Source: Prevotella sp. (GTDB lineage Bacteria > Bacteroidota > Bacteroidia > Bacteroidales > Bacteroidaceae). Taken from it: a DNA stretch of 5,284 bases. The first letter of the stretch is position 1, and every line of letters begins with the position of its first letter. The translations under genes were made by a program, and so were the position numbers. The stretch is from assembly GCA_022511055.1 (NCBI GenBank), contig JAFLSH010000194.1, positions 1 to 5,284 of the forward strand, written 5' to 3'. The notes under the pieces were generated by a model. It worked only from the letters and a program-made list of their open reading frames with translations, had not been told where the DNA came from and ran no database searches. This document shows, in pieces, positions 1-5,284 of this stretch.

Positions 1-49
1 CGTTTAGCAGAGAAACGTAAAAAAGTGAGCAGAAATGGTACACGTTTAG
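1..49. repeat. Operator-like repeats upstream of the toxin-antitoxin module
   Basis: Short related half-sites cluster just before the antitoxin promoter. CGTTTAG occurs at 1-7 and again at 43-49. The inverted form AAACGT occurs at 13-18, so CGTTT(1-5)/AAACG(13-17) is one inverted repeat and AAACGT(13-18)/ACGTTT(42-47) is another. The right-hand copy lies where the -33 element of the promoter would fall, so a bound protein would block RNA polymerase. Known type II antitoxins of the Phd/YefM type repress their own operon by binding such palindromes, which makes autoregulation the natural reading. The half-sites are only 5-7 bases in AT-rich DNA, and the window edge may cut off more of the array, so this is a suggestion rather than a firm operator call. 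Confidence 0.35.
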
Positions 50-60
50 AATATTTTTTG

Positions 61-68
61 TATCTTTG
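61..68 (+). promoter_or_regulatory. Bacteroidota-type -7 promoter box for the toxin-antitoxin operon
   Basis: TATCTTTG is an exact match to the Bacteroidota -7 consensus TAnnTTTG. It lies 29 bases before the antitoxin ATG, which predicts a transcription start near 71-75 and a short AT-rich leader. No good TTTG stands 19-21 bases upstream; that position reads roughly ATGGTA. The -33 element is therefore weak, as is common for promoters that are also repressed by a regulator. The same octamer serves murF-alr on the opposite strand. Confidence 0.65.
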
Positions 69-97
69 CGCCATATAATTTCAAACAGAATAAGAAC

Positions 98-373
98 ATG
101 GTAGTGGTAACAGGCAGGGATTTCAGGGCGAATACGGCAAAATATGTCGGTGTGGCCTATCAGGGTGAAGACGTGGTAGTGAAGTCACGGGCGGGTAGCT
201 TCCGCATTGTGCCTGTCAGTGAAGATGACGTGGTGATTAACAAGCGCAACCTCAGCGCAGAACTGCGTGGCGCACTGATGGAGGCGAAGGAGGCAATGGA
301 AGGCAAGCGGAGTCTGAACACACTGAACAATTTGCTTGATGAACTTCGAAATTCAGACGACCAGCTACTTTGA
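98..373 (+). CDS. Type II antitoxin, Phd/YefM-like
   Basis: This 91-residue protein is the likely antitoxin of a two-gene addiction module. It would bind and neutralise the toxin encoded directly downstream and would repress the shared promoter. The N-terminal half (about residues 5-42) has the Phd/YefM pattern: a short start strand, then RDFRANTAKYV resembling the first helix of the DNA-binding fold, then EDVVVKSRAGSFRIVPV resembling the beta-hairpin 'ilItrngkpvavl' segment. The C-terminal half (about 50-91) is charged and helical (AELRGALMEAKEAMEGK), as expected for the toxin-binding tail. The ATG is the first in-frame start after the promoter. The preceding bases are A-rich with no Shine-Dalgarno sequence, normal for Bacteroidota. 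The stop lies inside the toxin gene, so the two are translationally linked. The family call rests on pattern resemblance; gene order and size support it independently. Confidence 0.75.
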   Translation: MVVVTGRDFRANTAKYVGVAYQGEDVVVKSRAGSFRIVPVSEDDVVINKRNLSAELRGALMEAKEAMEGKRSLNTLNNLLDELRNSDDQLL

Positions 374-713
374 CAGGGAAGCCAAGCGGATGGCCAAGCG
401 CCACCGCAGTTTCATTGACGACCTTACGGCCTTGCGTGACAGTCTTTTAGCGAATCCCTATCAAGGTACGGAATTGTCGCCGGGCATTAGAAAAGTCAGA
501 CTGAGCATTGGCTCAAAAGGCCGTGGCAAGTCTGGTGGCGCACGGGTCATTACGTTTACCTACCTTATAGACGAGAAAAGTGGCGCAGTCGTTCTTCTGT
601 TGCTCTATGACAAAGCTGATGCCAGTAGCGTAAAGGTAAACGTGGTGCGCCAGATACTGAATGACTTAGGCTACGACCTTCAACTGCTGCAAGATGAAGG
701 GCGGCTAAAGTGA
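339..713 (+). CDS. Type II toxin of the RelE/ParE superfamily (HigB2-like)
   Basis: This 124-residue basic protein is probably a ribosome-dependent mRNA endonuclease held inactive by the upstream antitoxin. The N-terminus (residues 2-40) is helical, with a run of basic residues (REAKRMAKRHR, 13-23). The core motif runs from GIRKVRLSIGSKGRGKSGGARVI (49-71) to the hydrophobic strand VVLLLLYDKADAS (84-96), followed by a C-terminal helix. This matches the HigB2-type RelE pattern 'lRKiRvaskGkGKrGGsRviyy...lltiYgKne'; R51, K52, R54, K60, R62, K64 and R69 are candidate RNA-contacting or catalytic residues. I chose the ATG at 339 over an in-frame TTG three bases earlier, because MNFEIQTTSYFD is the usual kind of start for this family. 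The gene begins 35 bases inside the antitoxin gene in another frame, implying coupled translation. It appears intact. Confidence 0.8.
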   Translation: MNFEIQTTSYFDREAKRMAKRHRSFIDDLTALRDSLLANPYQGTELSPGIRKVRLSIGSKGRGKSGGARVITFTYLIDEKSGAVVLLLLYDKADASSVKVNVVRQILNDLGYDLQLLQDEGRLK

Positions 714-735
714 CGGGAAACAAAATCCATCAATC

Positions 736-3243
736 TCAATCCTGAAAGTAGACACGTTTCACACGGTTGGAGATGCCCGTGAGTATTTCGTAGGGAATGG
801 TGTCGAGCGTGTCGGAAAGCGTGGTGACGGGCAGGTTTGGCCCGAAAATCTCGACAGAGTCGCCCTCTTTGCAGGGAATATCCGTTACATCTATCATCGC
901 TACATCCATACAGATGTTGCCAACGTAGTCGGCGCGCTGGCCGTTGACGAGGCAATGGCAGCGGCGGTTGCCGAGATGGCGGTTGAGGCCATCGGCGTAG
1001 CCAATGGGGATGGCGGCTATCATGCTGTCACGGCTTATCTCGCCACGACGGCTGTAGCCTACGGTCTCGCCAGCAGCCACCCGGCGTATCTGGAGGATGG
1101 TGGTCTTGAGCGTAGACACCGTGGAAAGTGTCTGGTTGGTGCGTGGGTTGATGCCGTAAAGCCCGATGCCGAGCCGACACATGTCTAACTGATGCTGCGG
1201 GAAATGCTCGATGCCCGCCGAGTTGTCTATATGGCGCAGAATCTTGTGGCTGAAAGCGGCCTGCAACTGCCGGCTGGCCTCATCGAAGAGGCGGAACTGC
1301 TCTTCCGAGAACGTGTCGAAGGCATTGCTGTCACTGCCCACGAAATGCGAGAAGACCGAGCGCGGTATCACCGCCTGCTGGCGTTTCAGCTGGTCTGTCA
1401 GTTCGGCTATCTCGGCCGCCTCTGCGGCATTGAAGCCCAGGCGGTGCATGCCTGTGTCGAGCTTGATGTGGACAGGCCAGCCCGTGATGCCTTCCTTGCG
1501 GGCGGCCTTGACCAAAGCGCTAAGCAGCCGGAAGGAATAGACCTCTGGCTCAAGGTCATAGTCGAACATGGTCTTGAAGGCAGTCATCTCAGGATTCATG
1601 ACCATGATGTTGGCCGTGATGCCCGCTTTGCGGAGGGCAACTCCCTCATCGGCCACGGCCACGGCCAGATAGTCTACCCGGTGGTCTTGCAGCGTCTTGG
1701 CTATCTCGATGGCGCCCGCCCCATAGCCATCAGCCTTTATCATGCAGACCATCTTGGTATCGGGCTTGATGAACGACCGATAGTAGTTCAGGTTGCTGAC
1801 CACGGCAGACAGATTGACTTCGAGGATGGTCTCATGCACTTTCTGCTCCAGCAGCTCGGATATCTGGTCGAATCCGAAGTTGCGCGCACCTTTCAGCAGT
1901 ATCAGCTCGTTGTGCAGGTTGTCAAAGGCTTCGCTGCCGAGGAAGTGCTGAACATCAGCAAAGAACTGCTTGTGCCCAATCTGTATTTTGTCGGCCTGCG
2001 CCGCCAGTTCGGGGCCGATGCCGATGAACTTCTTCACGCCGCGCTTCTGCACCAGGTCAGAGACTTGCGTGTAGAGGCTCTCCGGCGAGATGCCGCTCTG
2101 GAATATATCGCTGAGAATGAGGGTCTTGCTCAGTCCTTGGCTGGACTCCCTGCGGTTCATGAAGTCGAGGGCTATGTCGAGCGAGTTGATGTCAGAGTTA
2201 TACGAGTCGTTGATGAGGATGCACCCGCGCTGGCCTTCCTTCACTTCCAGCCGCATGGCCACAGGCTGTAGCCGTGGCATGCGCTCAGCCAGCTCTTCCG
2301 GGGTGAGGCCGAGACAGAGTGCCGTGGCGGCGCAGGTGATGGCATCTTCGACGGAAGCCTCATCAATGAACGGTATCGAGAAGCTGTGTTCTTCGCCCCG
2401 GTAGACGTACTCCACCGTCTTTCCTGTGGCCGTTCCGTCTCTCACTTCCCGCACTTCCCGCACAAAGAAGGGCGCTTTCTCGTTGTACCGCGACCACCCA
2501 ATCTTGGTGCCTTTGTACTGCGAGCGGCGGATGCAGCGCCCCACGATGTCATTGTCAGAGGGATAGACGATGGTCTCCGTGTCATGGAACAGCTGCAGCT
2601 TCTCCATGCACTTCTCTTCCATGGAGCGGAAATTCTCCTGATGGGCAGCCCCCAGACAGGTCAGCACGCCGATGGTGGGCTGTATGATGTCGTGCAGGGC
2701 CAGCATCTCGCCGGGCTGGCTGATGCCGGCCTCGAAGATGGCTATCCGGGTCTGCTCGTTCATGAGCCAGACCGAGAGCGGCACGCCTATCTGCGAGTTG
2801 TACGAGCGGGGCGAGCGGGTGATGACACCGCTCTGCTGCGGGGCGGCCATCAGCAGCTGGTAGAGCCACTCCTTGACCATTGTCTTGCCGTTTGAGCCCG
2901 TGATGCCCACCACGGGTACGCCCACGAACTCATCGCGGTGGCGCTCGGCCAGCCGTTGCAGGGCTGCCAGTGGCGAGGGTACTTTCAGGAAGTTGGCCTC
3001 GCCATACCGTGTCTCATAGTCTGCCGGCACGGTGTCGACCACAAAGGCTCTCACTCCGCGGTGATAGAGGTCATCAATATACCGATGGCCGTTGCCCTGC
3101 TGGGTGCGCAGGGCGAAAAACAGGGTTTCTTCCGGGAAACAGAGCGAGCGGCTGTCTGTCAGCAGCCATCTCACGCTTCTTTCGCTCGTGCCGTATCGGC
3201 GCGCGCCGACGAGCGTTGCAACCTTTTCAATCGTATATGTCAT
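736..3243 (-). CDS. murF-alr: Bifunctional MurF ligase / alanine racemase fusion
   Basis: This 835-residue cytoplasmic enzyme has two functions. The N-terminal part (about 1-460) is MurF, which uses ATP to join D-Ala-D-Ala to UDP-MurNAc-tripeptide. The C-terminal part (about 470-835) is a PLP alanine racemase that makes D-alanine. MurF signs are the DSR (30-32) substrate-binding region, the P-loop GITGSNGKT (113-121), EAG (171-173) where many MurF have EMG, AHQENFRS (200-207), the probable carbamylated K215 and NDSYNSD (345-351). Alr signs are the PLP lysine K503 in KADGYGAG, KLDTGMHRLGF (594-604), R690 in CRLGIGLYGINP, the second catalytic base Y730 in VGYSRRGE, and NICMD (776-780). All key residues are present, so both halves look active. 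The start at MTYTIEKVATLVGARRYG is preferred because the in-frame ATG 66 bases upstream lies within the -7 promoter box and could not be transcribed from it. The length fits Bacteroidota MurF-Alr fusions. It has its own promoter downstream of the GSCFA gene. Confidence 0.97.
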   Translation of the reverse strand: MTYTIEKVATLVGARRYGTSERSVRWLLTDSRSLCFPEETLFFALRTQQGNGHRYIDDLYHRGVRAFVVDTVPADYETRYGEANFLKVPSPLAALQRLAERHRDEFVGVPVVGITGSNGKTMVKEWLYQLLMAAPQQSGVITRSPRSYNSQIGVPLSVWLMNEQTRIAIFEAGISQPGEMLALHDIIQPTIGVLTCLGAAHQENFRSMEEKCMEKLQLFHDTETIVYPSDNDIVGRCIRRSQYKGTKIGWSRYNEKAPFFVREVREVRDGTATGKTVEYVYRGEEHSFSIPFIDEASVEDAITCAATALCLGLTPEELAERMPRLQPVAMRLEVKEGQRGCILINDSYNSDINSLDIALDFMNRRESSQGLSKTLILSDIFQSGISPESLYTQVSDLVQKRGVKKFIGIGPELAAQADKIQIGHKQFFADVQHFLGSEAFDNLHNELILLKGARNFGFDQISELLEQKVHETILEVNLSAVVSNLNYYRSFIKPDTKMVCMIKADGYGAGAIEIAKTLQDHRVDYLAVAVADEGVALRKAGITANIMVMNPEMTAFKTMFDYDLEPEVYSFRLLSALVKAARKEGITGWPVHIKLDTGMHRLGFNAAEAAEIAELTDQLKRQQAVIPRSVFSHFVGSDSNAFDTFSEEQFRLFDEASRQLQAAFSHKILRHIDNSAGIEHFPQHQLDMCRLGIGLYGINPRTNQTLSTVSTLKTTILQIRRVAAGETVGYSRRGEISRDSMIAAIPIGYADGLNRHLGNRRCHCLVNGQRADYVGNICMDVAMIDVTDIPCKEGDSVEIFGPNLPVTTLSDTLDTIPYEILTGISNRVKRVYFQD

Positions 3244-3267
3244 AACTCTACTTTTTATTTTCGTGTC

Positions 3268-3295
3268 CGCCCCCTCTGCCGTTTGGCAAGGGGCG
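3268..3295 (-). promoter_or_regulatory. GC-rich hairpin in the murF-alr leader RNA
   Basis: On the - strand the leader contains CGCCCC and, 16 bases later, GGGGCG, with an inner GCC/GGC pairing around an AAAC loop. This gives a 6-bp outer stem, a small asymmetric internal loop and a 3-4 bp inner stem. It starts only a few bases after the predicted transcription start and ends about 25 bases before the ATG, followed by an A-rich stretch where the ribosome would land. There is no U-tract after it on this strand, so it is not a terminator for the incoming DUF5106-GSCFA transcript. It may protect the 5' end of the mRNA or be a regulatory fold. I do not recognise it as a known riboswitch. Confidence 0.5.
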
Positions 3296-3306
3296 TTATT
3301 TGCCCG

Positions 3307-3338
3307 CAAAGATACGCCATTCTTTCGACACCGCCAAA
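3307..3338 (-). promoter_or_regulatory. Promoter of murF-alr (TTTG-N20-TATCTTTG)
   Basis: On the - strand a TTTG (-33 element, 3338-3335) is followed after exactly 20 bases by TATCTTTG (-7 element, 3314-3307). Both elements and the spacing match the Bacteroidota housekeeping promoter. Transcription would start near 3300-3302, giving a leader of about 57-60 bases. This supports the start codon at 3243 and shows that murF-alr can be expressed independently of the GSCFA gene upstream. Confidence 0.85.
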
Positions 3339-3373
3339 CTTTTTGCCATAAATATCTCTACACTGTGTCATTG

Positions 3374-4243
3374 TCAGCCGCCGACCGCGGGCAGCGGATA
3401 CTGGCAGTGCGGGTATTTCTGCTTGAAGGCTGCCAGCTGCTGGCGTGTCTTCTCCTGAAAAGCCTGGTAGTCAGGCGTATCAGGGTGGAGCGGTCGGTGG
3501 TTGAGTGCCTGCCAGATGGGGCGCCACTCGGCCATGAAGGTGTGCGCCGCCTCGCTGAGACAGCAGTCCGCGAGCCGTTCCCAGACATAGTCTACGGCCT
3601 GCGCCGACGGGTGCAGCATGTCATCGGCATAGAAGCGGTAGTCGCGCAGCTCATCGTTGACGATTTCGTAGGCGGGGAAGTAGCTGACGGACATGGGCCG
3701 GCAGTCTGCCTCTCCCGTTTCCCTTATCACCTTGTCGGCCGCTAACAGCAGCGTGGCCTTCGAGAGCTGCGAGCCGTGGTAGCCGTATTTCCGATAGCGG
3801 ATGGGGCTGACGGTCAGCACTATATGCACTTGCGGGCTGACACGGCAGAGCATGTCAATGGCCTGCCGCAGACAGTCGGCACACGCCTCGACCGTGAGCT
3901 GTTCCTCACTGAAGAGGGCGGCGGGGCGCTTCTGGCAGTTGTCTACAATCTCGCCCGTTTCCTTCAGCCGATAGACGTGGTTAGTGCCCAGCGTAAGGAA
4001 TGCCACGCGGGGCTTGGGGCAGCCGCCCGCCTCCGTGGCTGGCGAGCAATAGCGGCGGATGGTGTGCAGAATGCTTGCGGGGTTGTACATCACCCCGTAG
4101 GGATTGACCGTTGCCCGGAACTGCTGTTCCGCAAAGCGGCGGCCGATGGCATCAGCAAAACATGAGCCGACAAAGAGCAGCTCATCTTGAGGCTCAATCA
4201 GGAACGGCATCTTCGGCGTGTCGACAACGGTACGGAATTCCAT
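3374..4243 (-). CDS. GSCFA family protein, SGNH-hydrolase-like
   Basis: This 289-residue protein carries the name-giving motif in LLFVGSCFADAIG (22-34). The family is assigned to the SGNH/GDSL hydrolase fold, and the sequence fits. S27 in GSCFA sits where the nucleophilic serine would be, TLGTNHVYR (84-92) and VSPIRY (145-150) are conserved-looking blocks, and DDMLHPS (207-213) supplies a DxxH pair (D208, H211) as the expected acid and base. NPYGVMYNPASI (47-58) is also typical of the family. This suggests an esterase or acyltransferase, but the substrate is unknown. No signal peptide or membrane segment is visible, so it is probably cytoplasmic. The ATG at 4243 was chosen because an AGGAG lies 8 bases before it and the family alignment starts here. 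The upstream in-frame extension would be arginine-rich and overlap the preceding gene. It lies 16 bases after the DUF5106 gene, so co-transcription is likely. Confidence 0.9.
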   Translation of the reverse strand: MEFRTVVDTPKMPFLIEPQDELLFVGSCFADAIGRRFAEQQFRATVNPYGVMYNPASILHTIRRYCSPATEAGGCPKPRVAFLTLGTNHVYRLKETGEIVDNCQKRPAALFSEEQLTVEACADCLRQAIDMLCRVSPQVHIVLTVSPIRYRKYGYHGSQLSKATLLLAADKVIRETGEADCRPMSVSYFPAYEIVNDELRDYRFYADDMLHPSAQAVDYVWERLADCCLSEAAHTFMAEWRPIWQALNHRPLHPDTPDYQAFQEKTRQQLAAFKQKYPHCQYPLPAVGG

Positions 4244-4251
4244 TTTGCCTG

Positions 4252-4256
4252 CTCCT
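4252..4256 (-). promoter_or_regulatory. Shine-Dalgarno-like AGGAG before the GSCFA gene
   Basis: On the - strand AGGAG stands 8 bases before the ATG at 4243, within the 16-base gap to the upstream stop codon. Bacteroidota genes usually lack such a site, so its presence is notable and supports the chosen start. It may help reinitiation after the DUF5106 gene. A purine-rich run of this length can also arise by chance. Confidence 0.45.
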
Positions 4257-4259
4257 CTC

Positions 4260-5195
4260 TTATTGGTTATTCTCCGCCGGGAACAGCTTTTCGGGCCGCA
4301 CCTCTTTCTGCACCACCTTCTTGTCACGGTCTAACAGGTACAGCGTGGGCATGGTGCGCAGCACGTATGCGCCTGTCTCCTGCATCAGCCCCGACTCGTA
4401 GCCCACGACCCAGCTCTCGGGCAGCGAAACGGCGGTGCGCTGCCACAGCTCGCGGTCATCGCCTGAGTAGATGGCCAACACCGTGCGCACCCCCTCGGCT
4501 ATCTGGTTGGCCAGTTGCTTGTTCTGCTGCATCTCGGCCATGGTCTCCTTGCAGTGTTCGCAGTCTGGGTCATAGAATATCAGCAGCAGCTCCCCCTTGA
4601 CGGCAGTCTTGTGCAGTGTGGTGCGCCGGCCGTTGCGGGTGGTGTAGGCGAAGTCGGCGGCGGTCATGCCGGGGCGATTCTTGCGCGCCGCCTCCAGCTG
4701 CCTGCGCGGGCGGATAGTGCCCTGTGTGCCAAGTATCGGCGACGTAACGATGTTTTCAAGAAAAAAGATGTAGTAGTCTTCCGACTGCATGGGCGATTCT
4801 GTCTCGTAGAGATATTTCTCGGCAATGTCTATTAACAGCATGTAGGCGGCACTGTCGGCCTCGGCCTTCTTTAGCAGACTGCCGACGGTCTCGCGCTGCT
4901 CCTGCTCGCCGGCGTATGGGAACACGCTGATGAAGTTGCTGAAACTCTGTTCCATGAACGCCCTGTTGTGTGAGCGGCGCGTGTCGCGGAAGTCCAGGGC
5001 ATCCCAGAAGTGGGCGACGATGTAGTTCGCCCGTGTCCGCAGGTCGCGTAGGGTTGCCGGCACGTTGGGCAGCTCCAGCTCGGGGATGGTGTCTGCCGCC
5101 GCCGTTCCCGCTGCCGCTGTCGGGCTCGGGATGCTGTTTGCCGATGCGGGGAGCAAGAGGAAACAGCAGATGACTGTCAACGCAAAGTGTCTCAT
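4260..5195 (-). CDS. Secreted DUF5106 protein with thioredoxin-like C-terminal domain
   Basis: This 311-residue exported protein starts with a signal peptide: MRH, a hydrophobic core (about 4-15), then PASA with likely cleavage after A19. The Cys pair at 10-11 is inside the core and does not form a convincing lipobox. A proline/alanine/threonine-rich linker follows (21-46). Residues about 50-175 fit DUF5106, with the typical YIVAHFWDALDFRDTR segment (58-73). Residues about 176-305 look like a thioredoxin fold: a strand ELLLIFYDPDCEHC (202-215) carrying the redox pair C212-x-x-C215, and TMPTLYLLD (281-289) with the cis-proline P283. It is therefore probably a periplasmic thiol-disulfide oxidoreductase, related to the TlpA/ResA-like proteins common in Bacteroidota. 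The CEHC active site differs from the usual CPxC. The partner protein is unknown. It is the first gene of the likely DUF5106-GSCFA unit. Confidence 0.88.
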   Translation of the reverse strand: MRHFALTVICCFLLLPASANSIPSPTAAAGTAAADTIPELELPNVPATLRDLRTRANYIVAHFWDALDFRDTRRSHNRAFMEQSFSNFISVFPYAGEQEQRETVGSLLKKAEADSAAYMLLIDIAEKYLYETESPMQSEDYYIFFLENIVTSPILGTQGTIRPRRQLEAARKNRPGMTAADFAYTTRNGRRTTLHKTAVKGELLLIFYDPDCEHCKETMAEMQQNKQLANQIAEGVRTVLAIYSGDDRELWQRTAVSLPESWVVGYESGLMQETGAYVLRTMPTLYLLDRDKKVVQKEVRPEKLFPAENNQ

Positions 5196-5223
5196 GTCCG
5201 TGTGGTCTTGTACTTTTGTCGTG

Positions 5224-5231
5224 CAAATTTA
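5224..5231 (-). promoter_or_regulatory. Candidate -7 promoter box for the DUF5106-GSCFA unit
   Basis: On the - strand TAAATTTG matches the TAnnTTTG consensus and lies 28 bases before the DUF5106 start codon, close to the spacing seen for the antitoxin promoter. No clear TTTG is found 19-21 bases upstream; that stretch reads AAGCGG, so the -33 element is poor. The rest of the 89-base region up to the window end is AT-rich and holds no gene that I can support. Confidence 0.5.
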
Positions 5232-5284
5232 TGAATAAAATCTGAAGAATGCCGCTTTCTGCCTGTTAAATTTCAATAACACCC

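Noticed and set aside
40..759. An 8-base direct repeat ACACGTTT on each side of the toxin-antitoxin module (40-47 and 752-759), as a possible insertion footprint
   Set aside because: The right copy encodes conserved C-terminal residues of MurF-Alr, 8-base matches are not rare in a 5-kb window, and there is no recombinase or inverted repeat, so chance is the simpler explanation.
762..781. A small inverted repeat CACGG/CCGTG after the toxin stop, as a possible terminator
   Set aside because: The stem is only 5 bp with a 10-base loop and no T-run, and it lies inside the murF-alr coding sequence.
1192..2271. A long open frame on the + strand, opposite murF-alr (359 codons)
   Set aside because: It lies wholly antisense to a gene with clear catalytic motifs in both halves. 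It has no promoter and no recognisable domain, and long antisense frames are expected opposite GC-rich coding DNA.
3268..3300. The leader hairpin read on the + strand as a terminator (followed by TTATTT)
   Set aside because: There is no + strand gene upstream that would need it, since the toxin operon ends more than 2.5 kb away, and the T-run is short and interrupted.
3244..3309. N-terminal extension of MurF-Alr by 22 residues
   Set aside because: The upstream ATG lies within the -7 promoter box, before the predicted transcript start, and the extension does not resemble MurF.
3092..3745. A + strand open frame running across the murF-alr promoter gap
   Set aside because: It spans the antisense of murF-alr, the promoter, the leader and the GSCFA C-terminus, and its protein shows no family features.
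4756..5226. A - strand open frame overlapping the start of the DUF5106 gene in another frame
   Set aside because: The translation is low-complexity and rich in Arg, His and Pro, as expected for a shifted frame of GC-rich DNA. The overlapping DUF5106 frame has a signal peptide and a domain.

Overview
The window reads as chromosomal DNA of a Bacteroidota bacterium, most likely of the Prevotella/Bacteroides group. Three independent signs support this. MurF and alanine racemase are fused into one protein, an arrangement typical of that phylum. A GSCFA-family protein and a DUF5106/thioredoxin-like secreted protein, both mainly Bacteroidota families, lie upstream of it. Promoters match the Bacteroidota pattern (TTTG, 19-21 bases, TAnnTTTG) rather than the E. 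coli -35/-10 pattern. The genus assignment is inference from family resemblance.

Layout. At the left end on the + strand lies a two-gene toxin-antitoxin module: a Phd/YefM-like antitoxin (98-373) and a RelE/HigB2-like toxin (339-713), overlapping by 35 bases behind a TATCTTTG -7 box. The other three genes are on the - strand and are read from right to left: a secreted DUF5106/thioredoxin-fold protein (4260-5195), a GSCFA/SGNH-hydrolase-like protein (3374-4243) only 16 bases downstream of it, and the 835-residue MurF-Alr fusion (736-3243). The fusion has its own well-formed promoter in the 130-base gap, and its leader contains a strong GC-rich hairpin. The toxin gene and murF-alr converge, with 22 bases between their stop codons and no recognisable terminator.

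How the genes work together. MurF-Alr makes D-alanine and also adds D-Ala-D-Ala to the UDP-MurNAc-tripeptide, so it supplies two connected steps of peptidoglycan precursor synthesis. DUF5106 and GSCFA are probably one transcription unit with an envelope-related role, but their substrates cannot be read from sequence. The toxin-antitoxin pair looks like an accessory module placed beside this core locus. Apart from short promoter and leader regions the window is fully coding. I saw no tRNA, rRNA, CRISPR array, insertion sequence or phage gene.

I found no convincing wholly new system. The points most worth checking are the unusual antitoxin/toxin family pairing with its operator-like repeats, the murF-alr leader hairpin, and the GSCFA protein of unknown substrate next to a cell-wall gene.
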